From the NCBI RefSeq assembly GCF_041296385.1, contig NW_027184079.1:248001-312000 (forward strand): a stretch of 64,000 nucleotides of DNA, given 5' to 3'. The position numbers and the translations under genes are program-made. The stretch comes from Aphelocoma coerulescens (Eukaryota > Chordata > Aves > Passeriformes > Corvidae). Positions within the stretch are counted from its first letter, which is position 1. Each line of letters begins with the position of its first letter. Positions 1 to 12,424 of this stretch are shown here, in pieces. A model generated the notes under the pieces. The model ran no database searches. It saw only the letters and a list, made by a program, of their open reading frames with translations, and was not told where the DNA came from.

Positions 1-1740
1 CAATTGTTGGACATATTCAATACTGGAGGCGGATCAGTCGCTGGATGTGTTGTATTTTGGAGGAGGGGATGCCGTTTCTTTGGAGATGGGCTTGTAGTTG
101 CTCTCTTTGGCAAGGAAGGCAGGTTTGGATGTGCACATCAGGTACTCCTAGGGATTTTAAAGGCTTTTCCCAACAGGCAGAGCTCTCTCTGGGTTCGAGC
201 TGTTGAGCTGTCAGTGGGAATGCAAAGGCCAAGCTCTTAAGCTATTTGTCCTGGTGCCTTCAGTGTGTGAGCAGTCCCTGGTGCCGTTGCCTTTGGATCC
301 TGACTCTGGGAGAGGGAAGGCTTAGGATGGTACCTAGAGCTGAGAAGGAGAGTGCTGAGAACAGCGTGTGTGCTGCTAGTTTGAGGGGTGCAGGTGAAGT
401 TGTAGGCAGCAAGATCTTCCTCAGCTGGCACTGTTTTGAGCCCTGTTTTTGCCAGATGGTTTCAAGTTGGTGGGCGGAATCTGCGAGAGGGAAAAGATTT
501 GTTTGGGCCAAAGAGGTGTGGTGTAAAGAAGAGTGTGCTCTTGGAAGGGGAAGATGAGGGCAACCTTTTTGTCCTGACACCGTTGATTTGAGTGCAGGGC
601 CGTTTGCAAGTTGCCTCTGTCTGCCCTTGGGGTGGTTTCGAGCTGGGCCAGGTGCTTGGCCTTCTTTTGCAAGTCTGCAGCGCCGTCGTGTGGTTGTTTC
701 CATGAGCGCTGACAGTGCCCGGCAAAAAGCGCTTGGCTGGCGCGGCCCCAGTCGTGTGGAAGCAGTTGGTGGAAGAGCTCCGCTGTGCATCCTGCCTCTT
801 GGAGACATAAAAGGATGTAACCCTGCGCGTAGGGGGGAAGCAAGACGAATCTTTTCATTGTTGGCTGAGCAGTTTCTACGCGGCAAAAGTAAAGGCAGTT
901 TCAGCACGGCCTCTTTCTTTCAGAACCTTTTCTGTGCCATCATGAACATGCTCAACATGCCACTCGCACCCGCTGAACTGCATCAAAGGCCCTGGAGATA
1001 GGCACTTTCCTTCAAGCTCTCTGTAGCATCCTACCCTCCACCTCTGGCGGATCCCAAAGCCCTTCCAAACATCCAGCAGCTGCACGCAGAGAACAAGTGC
1101 TAAAACAAGGCGTTGGCCTTCCTAGTCCTTTTAAAGTCTGTGAACTAGGCGAAACATTCCAGTGAGCAGCACTTTCCTTCGCAACTATATCTAGAGCATC
1201 ATCACATTCTCTCCAAGTGGGTAAGTCCACCCTTGCAGCGCAGCGTTTGCAGCCACAGTTCGGACTGAGAGATAGGCCAGGTGAGAAAGCATTTCTTGAC
1301 TATCCCTCTTCTCTGGAAGACTTGATACTCGCAGCGCGACCACGTCCACACACCTTCAGTGTGGCCAGGTTCAAGCAGCTAGAGCTCCCAGAGATGGGAG
1401 AGTCAGGAGAGAAGACGTTCCAAAAGTACCGTGTACTTACAGCAGCATTAAAACTGTGCACAGCAGTCTGCAGCACTGTAGACTGCGGCTTCTCCGACAG
1501 ACGAGCCATCCCATTGTTGCCTCTCGCAGCCTCCTTGCTAGCTGCTCTCCTGAAGAAAAGAACTAGAAGAAAAAGCCAATGCTGGGCTGCACCTTCCCCT
1601 TGCCTTACGTAAAGCCACCTAAACTCCCCGCTGCACTCTCTACTTCCCCTCTCCTTGGAAGCGACCACTGTGTTTGCTGCATCTCGAAGCCTAAAGTTAA
1701 GCGCCAGTGGTTTTGGGGATGGTTGGAAGAGGGATAAGTA
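1..1740. repeat. Outer P1 segment, unrecognised
   Basis: The inner part (about 870-1740) is a strongly diverged version of the tandem unit; the part outside that has no recognised similarity. Long open frames occur on both strands here, and overlapping frames are open at the same place, so none is called as a gene. The segment recurs inverted at 7277-9015 and 47878-49617 and direct at 39212-40949. Confidence 0.6.
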
Positions 1741-3130
1741 GTAGCACAAGGAAGTAGTTGTCGTTGAACTTCCTCCTTCTCAATGCTAACGTGAATTGGG
1801 CAGGCAGGCGAGTGCTAGCCACGCTCCTTTCTCAGTTTGTACGCTGCGGACACGAGTCCGGTGCTCTGCGCCTTCGTTCGGCCTCTTTAGTACCCATGTC
1901 GCTCTTTCATTCAGCCGGAGTCGAAGCGTCGTCTACTTCTCGCCCAGAGAGCACGGTGCCGGCAGCGAAATGCCCCAGCCGACTGCTTCTGCCGACACAC
2001 GCCTGGTCTATGCACTTTCCCTCGCAGCGACATACAGCAGCACTTTCGGTCTTTCTTGTCGTCCAAATGGAAAGGGAAAGATTCTCTGCTATGTCCCGCC
2101 CAGAGAACAGTTTTAGGTCAACCAGCACGCCCAGAGCTTGCCCTCGACGCGTGGAAACTTGTGTTTGCACCACATTCAAGTGGTAGCCGTCTTTCCTTTA
2201 CAGGCTGCAGAACGCCGTCAGATCCCGGTGCTCTCTGCACCTGCCTTCTCAGTTCCAATACCGCCGCGCACAATACAGCTTTGCAGGAAGCAAACACGCG
2301 GATAGTCATGTCGCTCAGAAGAACGTGCCAGGACGAAAAGATGTTCTTCCTTTCTCCTCGTCGCCCATATTGTGGTGCTGTATTAAAAGCCTTGGCCAGC
2401 GAAAGGCTAATCCAGCAAGTGTTTCTCACCTGATGCATTTCGCTGAGGGAGAGCTGAGGAAAATCCTTGCACAGCACACTGCGGATGCGTGCAGTACACA
2501 TGCTGAAGAGAGCCACAGCTAAAAGCAATCGCTGGGCTTCAGTTCTGTCCAGACGGCAGAAGGCGAAGAACGAAGCAGCTGGGCACCGCGTTAACGTACT
2601 CAGTGGACCGAATTTCAAATGTCCAGCCAAGAGCTGCTTCACAAGCAGATTCAGCTGAGAATGCTCTGGATGGTTCACAAAGTAAGGCGTAGCCGTTGCA
2701 CTCTATCACACTACCTGGCCAGAAGAAGTTTCTTACACCTTCAATGCTGCAGAGTCCATGCAGCTGGAGCACACGCAGTAGGACGCGTCCAGATAGACGG
2801 CGTTCTTCAAGTACCCCCCTCCTCCAAGCAGCCTTGAAACTGAGCACAACACACTGCGGCTCGGGAGCTTCCTTCTCAGATAGACGTGCCGTCACGTTAT
2901 TCACTCTCGCAGCTCCGTTGCCCACTAGCAGCAGGTGCTACCAAAGCAAAATGCTCCAGAAGTAAAAAGCACTGCTGAGCAAACCTTTTCCTTTGCCTCA
3001 CGTAAAGCACTGTAAACTGTCCGCTGCACTCTTTATTTCCATTCTCCGCTGCATCTACCACTGTCATCTCTGCATCTCGAAGCATAAAGCTCGGCACAAT
3101 TCTTCCCAGGGAAAGCTGGAAGAGAAATAG
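1741..3130 (+). repeat. P-core tandem unit a (1390 bp)
   Basis: This is the first clear unit of a direct tandem array. Each unit starts with the sequence GTAGCAGCAC or a variant (here GTAGCACAAG) and includes a TCGAAGCGTCGTCTACTTCT block. It is more diverged from unit b than the inner units are from each other. No protein or RNA family was recognised; open frames here are short and not shared cleanly between units. A further diverged unit can be traced from about 870 to 1740. Confidence 0.85.
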
Positions 3131-4339
3131 GTAGCAGCACAAGTAGCTGCAAGTGGAACTTTTGTTTTCAACTGCTAACGTGAATCCGCAAAGAAGCGAG
3201 CGGCAGCCACGCTTCTTCTTGCAGCCTGTGCGATGCGCACACCAGCTCGGTGCTCTGCGCCCTCATTCGTATGCTCTTCGTACCATGTCGCGCTTTTCAT
3301 TCTGCCGGAGTCGAAGCGTCGTCTACTTCTCGCCCGGAGAGCACGGTGCCGGCAGCGAAATGCCCCAGCCGACTGCCCTTCCGAAACACACCAGGGCTAT
3401 GCACTTTTCTCGCAGCGACATACAGCAGCACTTTCGGTCTTTTCTTGTCGTCCAAATGTAAAGGGAAAGATTCTCAGCAATGTCGGGCACAGAGAACAGT
3501 TTTAGGTCAACAAGCACGCCCAGAGCTTGCCCGCGACTCGTGGAAACTTGTGTTTGCACACATTCCAGTGGCAGCCCTCTTTCCTTTACAGCCTGCAGAG
3601 CGCCGTCAGATCGCGGTGCTCTCTGCACCTGCCTTCTCCCTTTCAAGTACCACTGCGCAGAATATAGCCTTGCAGGAAGCAATGACGCGGATAGTCGTCT
3701 CGCAGAGAAGAACGTGCAAAGACGAAAAGATGTTCTTCTTTGCTCCTCCTCGTCGCCCAGATTGTGGTGCTGTACTGAAAGCCATGGCCAGCGAAAGGCT
3801 AATCCAGCAAGTGTTTCTCACCTGATGCATTTCGCTGAGGGAGAGCTGAGGAAAATCCTTGCACAGCACACTGCGGATGCGTGCAGTACACATGCTGAAG
3901 AGCGGCAAAACTCAAAGCCATCGCTGGGCTTCAGTTCTGTCCAGACGGCAGAAGGCGAAGAACGAAGCAGCTGGGCACCGCGTTAACGTACTCAGTGGAC
4001 CGAATTTCAAATGTCCAGCCAAAAGCTGCTTCATAAGCAGATTCAGCTGAGAATGCTCTGGCTGCTTCACAAAGTAAGGCGCAGCCGTTTCCATTCATCA
4101 CACTACCTGGCCAGAAGCAGTATCCTACACCTTCAATGCTGCAGCGTCCATGCAGCTGGAGCACACGCAGTAGGACGCGTCGAGATAGAAGGCGGTCTTC
4201 AAGTACCCCCTTCTCCAAGCAGCCTTGAAACTGAGCACAACACACTGCGGCTCGGGAGCTTCCTTCTCAGATAGACGTGCCGTCACGTTATTCACTCTCG
4301 CAGCACAATTCTTCCCAGGGAAAGCTGGAAGAGAAATAG
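3131..4339 (+). repeat. P-core tandem unit b (1209 bp, internally deleted)
   Basis: Direct repeat of unit a with about 183 bp missing. The sequence jumps from CTCTCGCAG to CACAATTCTTCCCAGG near 4303, where unit a has the full segment 2909-3096. The same deletion appears in the inverted copy at 43888-45096, so it predates duplication of P. Confidence 0.85.
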
Positions 4340-4955
4340 GTAGCAGCACAAGTAGCTGCAAGTGGAACTTTTGTTTTCAACTGCTAACGTGAATCCGCAA
4401 AGAAGCGAGCGGCAGCCACGCTTCTTCTTGCAGCCTGTGCGATGCGCACACCAGCTCGGTGCTCTGCGCCCTCATTCGTATGCTCTTCGTACCATGTCGC
4501 GCTTTTCATTCTGCCGGAGTCGAAGCGTCGTCTACTTCTCGCCTGAGAGCACGGTGCCGGCAGAGAAACGCTCCGGGCTTCTGCCTCTGCCGAAACACGC
4601 CTGGGCTATCCCTCTCAGCGTTAAGTAGCACAAAATGCTGTCTGCGTTGTGGTCTTAATCTTAAGGGAAAGATTCTCGGCTTCGGCTAGCACAGAGAACT
4701 TTGCTGGGACAATACATGTGTTTTATTATCCTTTCTCGCAAGAAGACTATGGTGCTTCTTTGGAACTGTTGGCCAGTGTAAGGCTAATCCAGCAAGTGCT
4801 TCTCTCCTGACACATTTCTCTGAGCGAGAGCTTCGGCGGACAGTTGGGCTCTGCGAAGCAGAAAGTCTGTGCTTGCACGTAGCGCTGAGGAGAATCTGTG
4901 CACAGCGCGCTCTGGATGCGTGCAGTACACACACTAAAGAGAGCCAAAGCTCAAT
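4340..4955 (+). repeat. P-core partial unit c, next to the axis
   Basis: The start of a third unit, which diverges after about 200 bp and then runs into the palindrome axis. It holds a diverged copy of the segment seen at 2400-2520 (GGCTAATCCAGCAAGTG, then GGATGCGTGCAGTACACA). Confidence 0.75.
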
Positions 4956-5023
4956 GTCTCAGTTCTGTCCAGCGCCGGAAATTGAGAAGAACGCAGCCCC
5001 AGAGCTCTGGGCTGGAGTGTGCG
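4956..5023. other. Axis (turn-around) of palindrome I
   Basis: A short spacer between the inverted arms. It contains a perfect 14-bp inverted repeat at 4998-5011 (CCCAGAGCTCTGGG). The flanking arms pair at 4913-4923 and 5061-5071. A long hairpin or cruciform is geometrically possible here. The matching inverted axis in P2 lies near 43220-43235. Confidence 0.75.
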
Positions 5024-5829
5024 ATGGTTATGAGCTGTGCCGCTCTTCTGCGTGTCTACTGCACGCATCCATAGTGTACAGTGCAAGGATTTTCCTCAGC
5101 TCTCGCTCAGCGAAATGCATTAGAAGGGAAGCACATGCTAGATTAGCCATTCGTTAGCCCACGCTTTCAGTAGAGCACCACAATCTGGGCGACGAGGAAA
5201 AGCAAAGAAGAACATCTTTTCGTCTTTGCACGATCTTCTCTGCGAGACATCTCTCCACGTCTTTGCTTCCTGCAAGGCTGTAAGGTGCGCGGTGGTACTT
5301 GGAAGGGAGAAGGCAGGTGCAGAGAGCACCGCGATCTGACGGCGCTCTGCAGGCTGTAAAGGAAAGAAAGCTACCACTTGAATATGGTGCAAATACCAAT
5401 TTCCACGCGTCGCGGGTAAGCTCCGGGTAAGCTTGGTGACCTAAAACTGGGCGCTGAGTGAGACGTAACCGAGAATCTTTCCCTTTGCATTCCGGCTCCA
5501 ACGCAAACAGAATGTGATGCTACTTAGCGCTGCGAAGGAAAGTGCATAGCCCTGGTGTGTTTGGGAAGAATCAGCAGCCTGGAGCGTTTTTCTGGAGCCT
5601 TTCTCCGCTGGCACCGTGCTCTCTGGGCGAGAAGTAGACGACGCTTCGACTCCGGCAGAATGAAAGCGCGACATGGTACGAAGAGCATTAAAGAATGAGG
5701 GCAGAGCACCGAGCTGGTGTGTGCATCGCACAGGCTGCAAGAGGAAGCCTGGCTGTCACTCGCTTGTTTCCGGATTCACGTTAGCGTTTTAAAACAGAAA
5801 GTTCCACTTGCAGCTACTTGTGCTGCTGC
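5024..5829 (-). repeat. P-core partial unit, inverted side
   Basis: An inverted and diverged counterpart of units b and c. It carries the TCGAAGCGTCGTCTACTTCT block as reverse complement near 5630-5655. It is shorter than a full unit. Confidence 0.75.
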
Positions 5830-7277
5830 CTATTTCTCTTCCAGCGTTCCCTGGGAGGAATTGTGCCGAGCTTTATGCTTCGAGATGCAGAGATAACAGT
5901 GGTAGATGCGGCGGAGAATGGAAATACAGAGCACAGCGGACAGTTTATGGTGCTTTACGTGAGGCAAGGGAAAGTGCAGCCCGGCAGTGCTTTTTACTTC
6001 TGGAGCATTTTGCTTTGGTAGCAGCTGCTGCAAGTGGGCAACGGAGCTGCGAGAGTGAATAACGTGACGGCACGTCTATCTGAGAAGGAAGCTCCCGAGC
6101 CGCAGTGTGTTGTGCTCAGTTTCAAGGCTGCTTGGAGGAGGGGGGTACTTGAAGAACGCCGTCTATCTGGACGCGTCCTACTGCGTGTGCTCCAGCTGCA
6201 TGGACGCTGCAGCATTGAAGGTGTAGGATACTGCTTCTGGCCAGGTAGTGTGATGAATGGAAACGGCTGCGCCTTACTTTGTGAAGCAGCCAGAGCATTC
6301 TCAGCTGAATCTGCTTATGAAGCAGCTTTTGGCTGGACATTTGAAATTCGGTCCACTGAGTACGTTAACGCGGTGCCCAGTTGCTTCGTTCTTTGCCTTC
6401 TGCGGTCTGGACAAAACTGAAGCCCAGCGATGGCTTTGCGTTTTGGCGCTCTTCAGCGCGAACACTGCACGCATCCACAGTGTGCTGTGCACGGATTTTC
6501 CTCAGCTCGACGTACAATCATTTTCTTGCTGTTTCCAGAGTCTAAACTCTTCGTGAAACTCTCGCTCAGCGAGATGCGTCAGGAATGAGGCACTTGCTGG
6601 ATGAGCTTTTCGCTAGCCAAGACTTTCAATACAGCACCACAATTCAGGCAAGAAGCAGGAGAAAGGAAGATCATCCTTTCGTCCTTCCACGTTCTTCTCT
6701 GCGAGATGACTACCCGTGTCTTTGCTTCCTGCAAGGCTGTAAGAGGCGCGGTAGTACTTAGAACTGAGAAGGCAGGTGCAGAGAGCACGGCGGTCTGACG
6801 GTGCTCTGCAGGCTGTAAAGGAAAGACGGCAGCCACTTGAATGTGGTGCAAACACAAGTTTCCACGCGTCGAGGGCAAGCTCTGGGCGTGCTGGTTGACC
6901 TAAAACTGTTCTCTGGGCGGGACATAGCAGAGAATCTTTCCCTTTCCATTTGGACGACAAGAAAGACCGAAAGTGCTGCTGTATGTCGCTGCGAGGGAAA
7001 GTGCATAGACCAGGCGTGTGTCGGCAGAAGCAGTCGGCTGGGGCATTTCGCTGCCGGCACCGTGCTCTCTGGGCGAGAAGTAGACGACGCTTCGACTCCG
7101 GCTGAATGAAAGAGCGACATGGGTACTAAAGAGGCCGAACGAAGGCGCAGAGCACCGGACTCGTGTCCGCAGCGTACAAACTGAGAAAGGAGCGTGGCTA
7201 GCACTCGCCTGCCTGCCCAATTCACGTTAGCATTGAGAAGGAGGAAGTTCAACGACAACTACTTCCTTGTGCTACTA
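5830..7277 (-). repeat. P-core tandem unit, inverted side (about 1448 bp)
   Basis: A full unit in reverse orientation, bounded by reverse complements of the GTAGCAGCAC-type start at 5820-5829 and 7268-7277. It corresponds to 40950-42397 in P2. Confidence 0.82.
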
Positions 7278-9015
7278 CTTATCCTTCTTCCAACCATCCT
7301 TGGAAACTTTGGCGCTTAACTTTAGGCTTCGAGATGCAGCAAACACAGTGGTCGCTTCCAAGGAGAGGGGAAGTAGAGAGTGCAGCGGGGAGTTTAGGTG
7401 GCTTTACGTAAGGCAAGGGGAAGGTGCAGCCCAGCATTGGCTTTTTCTTCTAGTTCTTTTCTTCAGGAGAGCAGCTAGCAAGCAGGCTGCGAGAGGCAAC
7501 AATGGGATGGCTCGTCTGTCGGAGAAGCCGCAGTCTACAGTGCTGCAGACTGCTGTGCACAGTTTTAATGCTGCTGTAAGTACACGGTACTTTTGGAACG
7601 TCTTCTCTCCTGACTCTCCCATCTCTGGGAGCTCTAGCTGCTTGAACCTGGCCACACTGAAGGTGTGTGGACGTGGTCGCGCTGCGAGTATCAAGTCTTC
7701 CAGAGAAGAGGGATAGTCAAGAAATGCTTTCTCACCTGGCCTATCTCTCAGTCCGAACTGTGGCTGCAAACGCTGCGCTGCAAGGGTGGACTTACCCACT
7801 TGGAGAGAATGTGATGATGCTCTAGATATAGTTGCGAAGGAAAGTGCTGCTCACTGGAATGTTTCGCCTAGTTCACAGACTTTAAAAGGACTAGGAAGGC
7901 CAACGCCTTGTTCTAGCACTTGTTCTCTGCGTGCAGCTGCTGGATGTTTGGAAGGGCTTTGGGATCCGCCAGAGGTGGAGGGTACGATGCTACAGAGAGC
8001 TTGAAGGAAAGCGCCTATCTCCAGGGCCTTTGATGCAGTTCAGCGGGTGCGAGTGGCATGTTGAGCATGTTCATGATGGCACAGAAAAGGTTCTGAAAGA
8101 AAGAGGCCGTGCTGAAACTGCCTTTACTTTTGCAGCTTAGAAACTGCTCAGCCAACAATGAAAAGATTCGTCTTGCTTCCCCCCTACGCGCAGGGTTACA
8201 TCCTTTTATGTCTCCAAGAGGCAGGATGCACAGCGGAGCTCTTCCACCAACTGCTTCCACACGACTGGGGCCGCGCCAGCCAAGCGCTTTTTGCCGGGCA
8301 CTGTCAGCGCTCATGGAAACAACCACACGACGGCGCTGCAGACTTGCAAAAGAAGGCCAAGCACCTGGCCCAGCTCGAAACCACCCCAAGGGCAGACAGA
8401 GGCAACTTGCAAACGGCCCTGCACTCAAATCAACGGTGTCAGGACAAAAAGGTTGCCCTCATCTTCCCCTTCCAAGAGCACACTCTTCTTTACACCACAC
8501 CTCTTTGGCCCATACAAATCTTTTCCCTCTCGCAGATTCCGCCCACCAACTTGAAACCATCTGGCAAAAACAGGGCTCAAAACAGTGCCAGCTGAGGAAG
8601 ATCTTGCTGCCTACAACTTCACCTGCACCCCTCAAACTAGCAGCACACACGCTGTTCTCAGCACTCTCCTTCTCAGCTCTAGGTACCATCCTAAGCCTTC
8701 CCTCTCCCAGAGTCAGGATCCAAAGGCAACGGCACCAGGGACTGCTCACACACTGAAGGCACCAGGACAAATAGCTTAAGAGCTTGGCCTTTGCATTCCC
8801 ACTGACAGCTCAACAGCTCGAACCCAGAGAGAGCTCTGCCTGTTGGGAAAAGCCTTTAAAATCCCTAGGAGTACCTGATGTGCACATCCAAACCTGCCTT
8901 CCTTGCCAAAGAGAGCAACTACAAGCCCATCTCCAAAGAAACGGCATCCCCTCCTCCAAAATACAACACATCCAGCGACTGATCCGCCTCCAGTATTGAA
9001 TATGTCCAACAATTG

Positions 9016-10480
9016 CCCCCACACGCACAGGGGCCAGAAGAGAAATGTCTTGCTGGACTATTCCTCCCCACAGTACCTTAACATCTGCTCCAGCAACACT
9101 GGCACTATGTCCTTGCCTTCCCAAGGAAAGGCACTCCGAGTCTCTTGGCCTTGCCTTGTCTAGTTCTTCTTAAGGTACCCTTGCTCTGCTTCCTTTGCCT
9201 ACGTCTGCCTTGCCTCGCACTGCCTACAACTTGCTGGCTTTGCTTTGCCCGGCCTACCACTCTTTCCCTTGCCTTCCATGCAGGCAAGGCGCTGCAAACC
9301 GAGTGCAGGCAATTGTGGGCAAGTCAAGGGAGAGGTAGGCAAGGCCAGAGCAGTGAGGGGAAAGCAAATGGAGTGGTAGACAAGAGAAGGTCCAGAAGTT
9401 AGAGGCAAGGCTGGCTGTAGGAAGGAAGGGCCACTGATGGGAAGGCCAGGCAGAAACAGGAAGGGCTCAGCAAGCCAAGGCCCTGGAGGAAAACAGTAGG
9501 CAGGTCATGTGCTGGGCATGGCCGTGCAAAGGAATGCAAGGCTCCAGAGGGCTAGCAGGGCAAGGCAAGGCAACTGTTGTGTTGCCAAGGCAAGGCCAGG
9601 CAAGGCAGGTGAGAAGTACATTCAAGGACTGCTGGTACACAAAAGTGGCCAGGACCAAGTGCTCTGTGTGGCCTTGATCCCGCGTGGGTCATCTCTCCTC
9701 TGTACCTAAAAGACTTGAGCTACCTGCTTTCCCTTGTATGCAAAAGAACTCTCTTTCTGGTCCCCGAGCTCAAGGGCAAAATGTGAATTGCCCCTCCAAG
9801 GTTCAAGACATGCAAGGATTGCTCCCAGACAAAGGCTGCCCACAGAGATGAGTGTGGCAACATGCGTCCTCCCCTGGTCTTCCTCTCATGGGATCCTGAA
9901 ACACCGGAGATGCTTGAGAGCTTTGAGATTCCTCGGAGGAGCAGAAAGGGCAGGGCAAGGCCCAGAAATGTCATTGAAAAGGGGTGTTGAATTCCAGGTG
10001 GGGGAGGGGTGAGCAAGGTCATGCAAGGCAAGGGAGGGGTTCAAGGGCAAGGCAAGGCAAGTGGTGGCTTTGCGAGGCGAGGCAAGGCAATGAGGGTCCT
10101 AGAAGGAAAAGGAAAGGTGAGGCCAGACCTAGACGAATGTGAAAGGAAGTCAGGTGGGGGATGGGTGAGCAAGTCAGTGCAAGGCAGGGGAGAAAAGGCA
10201 GGTTGAGGGAAGGCTACAGAGGGGGCAGCAAGGAAATGCAAGGCATGGGGAAGCATTCGAGGAGTGGGTGCTGCCAGCCGGTGGGGATGGCAGGGGCGGG
10301 GCCACTGCAAGTAGCATGGTGGGGATGTGGAGGGGGTGTTAGTGTGCGGGAGGTGTGTGTGTGTGTGTGTGCAGTGGAGTGCAGGGTAAGTGCAGGTGTG
10401 TGTGTGCGTATACGGGGGTTTTGTGCCAGGTGCTGTGCCGGGGAGAGCCGTTCCACCGCAAGGAAGGTGTGGGCGTGAAA
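9016..10480 (+). repeat. AAGGC-rich low-complexity stretch with TG run (B1)
   Basis: This stretch is dominated by irregular GGCAAGGCAAGG-type motifs. The C-rich version is on the plus strand at the start (about 9150-9280) and the G-rich version afterwards. A 19-nt (TG)n run lies at 10353-10371. No gene is recognised. Confidence 0.8.
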
Positions 10481-10484
10481 GGAG

Positions 10485-10933
10485 TAAGATAGATGTGTCT
10501 TTACAAAGAGACCGTGTGAATCTCTCCTTAGACAAGGCTAGGAATTTACAGGGGGGGAAGTAACAGAAGAAAGTATTCGTTCTAGAAACTGTTACTAATC
10601 AACAGAGACTGTTGCTCAGCCAAGGCCCTGCTAAATTCCTGAACCTAGAGCAAGGCAGCAAAGACTTCCCAGCATTAGGAATAGTTTGGTTTTCTTCCTT
10701 TTCCATTCCAAAAGGGGACTGCATATTAGAGGGGGGCGTAGAGTAGGCAGTTCCGGAAGTCTGTAATTCCCGAGTACCTCAGAGGGTGCTGTTGCCAGGA
10801 ACTTAACATCAGAAGGGGGCTGCTTCCCGCAATCATTTGAGAGACTCCATGGCAAAAGCCCCATGGCCTCTCCCTGGAGTTGAAGAATGTTACAGGACTC
10901 CTCTGTCTCCTTTTTGGTGGATGAAGAAACTCA
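10485..10933 (+). repeat. 5' LTR of the B1 old provirus
   Basis: Aligns with 14129-14594 along its length, sharing GTCTTTACAAAGAGACCGTG near the start and GACTCCTCTGTCTCCTTTT near the end. It begins TAAGAT here but TGAGAT in B2, so the terminal TG has been lost in this copy. The end is placed at a shared CTCA and is uncertain by a few bases. Confidence 0.7.
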
Positions 10934-11234
10934 GAAAGCCACACTTCTGCCAGAACTCTCCAAGATGCCCCCTTTGCTCCCCGTGACTCCATCACTGCCC
11001 AGGAAGCTGTCTTTTCTACCACAGCAGTTTGACATACAGTTAAAAGTCGTGTGGCAGAGAAAAAAGGCAAGAATTGGTTTCCAAGGGATGGCAAACAAGA
11101 GATACCAGAACCTTTGGCCCTACCAATATTAAAGCAACTCCATTAAGAGAGTTCTTGCACTTCCTGAGGATTGGCAGAAGCCTATCTCATGATGTATGTT
11201 GCTGGGGGTCTTTTTAGACTGGCAAAAGGAGCTG

Positions 11235-12055
11235 TTGAAGGTTGCTTGATCTGTGCTAAAGCCAACAGCCAAGTTACAAAGTAACTTGCTAGAGGAGGGA
11301 GGCCTTGGGCTGCATGGCCCTTCCAAAGATGCCAGGTGGATTTTCCGGAGATGCCCCAAGTGGCAAGGCTTAATATCTTCTGGTAATCGTATGTCAGCTA
11401 GCAAGGTGGCCAGAAGTATTTCCAACTACTTCAGTAATGACAGGATCTGTTCTTAAGGCATTTTTGGAACAAATCATTCCAAGATACAGCATTGTAGAAG
11501 CAATAGATTCAGATAGGGGAACTCATTTTGCAGGAAAGATCCTTCAAGGGGTTTTGGCTTCTTTAGGAACACAATGGAACCTCCATAGGCCCTGGCACCC
11601 CCAGAGCTCGGCTCGGGTAGAAAACAATGAAGAGAGAAATAAACACCTTTTGAAGCTGGTAATAGAAACCAAGATGCCATGGGTAGGGCTTTGGACATTG
11701 GCTTTGGTGAGAATGAGGGCCCAAGCCAGAAGAGAGATTCAGTTATCTCCCTTTCAATCGTTGTTTGCAATTGCCCTCCTGGTAAGTCTCCACCCAGTGG
11801 GGGGGGGTAGAGGCAAGTGATGCATTTTTAAAACCATCTGTGGCCAGGATCCTGCTTCTTGTGAAACCCCTTCAACAGGAAACTCAGCTGGCGCAAGCCC
11901 GGCCTTTGGACTTTGCTGCTTTTAACATCCAACCAGGAGATTGAGTCCTAATTAAGGAGTAGAAAGAAGCGCCAGTGCTGGTGAAATGGCGTGGCCCATT
12001 CCAAGTGTCACTGACGACAGAAAACAGCCGTCAAGTAAGCTGAACACAGGTGAAC
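11235..12055 (+). pseudogene. Integrase remnant of old provirus (B1)
   Basis: The reading resumes in pieces across several frames. A Cys-containing piece of the zinc-binding domain lies near 11240, then the first catalytic Asp in a QVDF context near 11335. The second Asp is in SDRGTHF near 11507-11527. The third catalytic position lies near 11610-11640, after HPQSSARVE. The C-terminal domain continues to about 12055 with stops. The family function is insertion of viral DNA into the host genome. This copy is broken by frameshifts and stops and cannot make an intact enzyme. Confidence 0.78.
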
Positions 12056-12424
12056 CCGTCACTCTCGGGTCAAGGTCTCTGAAGCCTCGGAGATTTGCAC
12101 ATCTCAGCTGGAGGAGAAGGCCGGGAGGCCGTGACTGACACTCTGCAGGAGTGGGCCGGAGCAGTAGGCAGTGCTTCGACATCGGAAGAAGCCCCGCAGT
12201 CCTACCTTCAGACCGTCTGCTGAAATAGACTGTATAGGCATCCCTCCTCTAGAATCTCCACTCACTTGGGGGCTAATACTTGTGGCCATTTTGTTACGTT
12301 AAGTGGTTTCTGTGTCTTCAATTGCCACAGGTGCTGCAGAAGACAACGGGAAAATTAGACTAGCTAATTAGATGACACTATTAAAACATTTTCCTTACTA
12401 ATTCTACTTTGATATGGTCAGCTG

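Larger units (their letters stand above)
1..4960. repeat. Palindrome I, left arm (P1)
   Basis: Inverted copy of 5024-9015. Outer positions pair as x and 9016-x; near the axis they pair as x and about 9984-x (for example 4913-4923 with 5061-5071). The shift arises because this arm has more tandem units than the other. The arm reaches position 1 with the match still holding, so it continues outside the window. Confidence 0.92.
5024..9015. repeat. Palindrome I, right arm (P1)
   Basis: Inverted copy of the left half of P1, shorter by about 1 kb because it has one fewer near-complete tandem unit. The two arms differ at scattered sites, for example around 871-885 versus 8130-8145. They are therefore distinct copies. 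Confidence 0.92.

Noticed and set aside
260..907. ORFs of 215, 145 and 137 codons in the outer P segment, repeated in four places
   Set aside because: Three frames on both strands are open over the same bases, no family is recognisable, and the repetition follows from the palindrome itself.
1741..7277. ORFs of 100-190 codons in the 1.4-kb tandem units
   Set aside because: They change length and frame between units and run across unit borders. They behave as chance frames in a satellite-like repeat.
9016..10480. AAGGC repeats as a CRISPR-like or regular satellite array
   Set aside because: There is no fixed spacer and repeat length, the motif is irregular, and the context is vertebrate.
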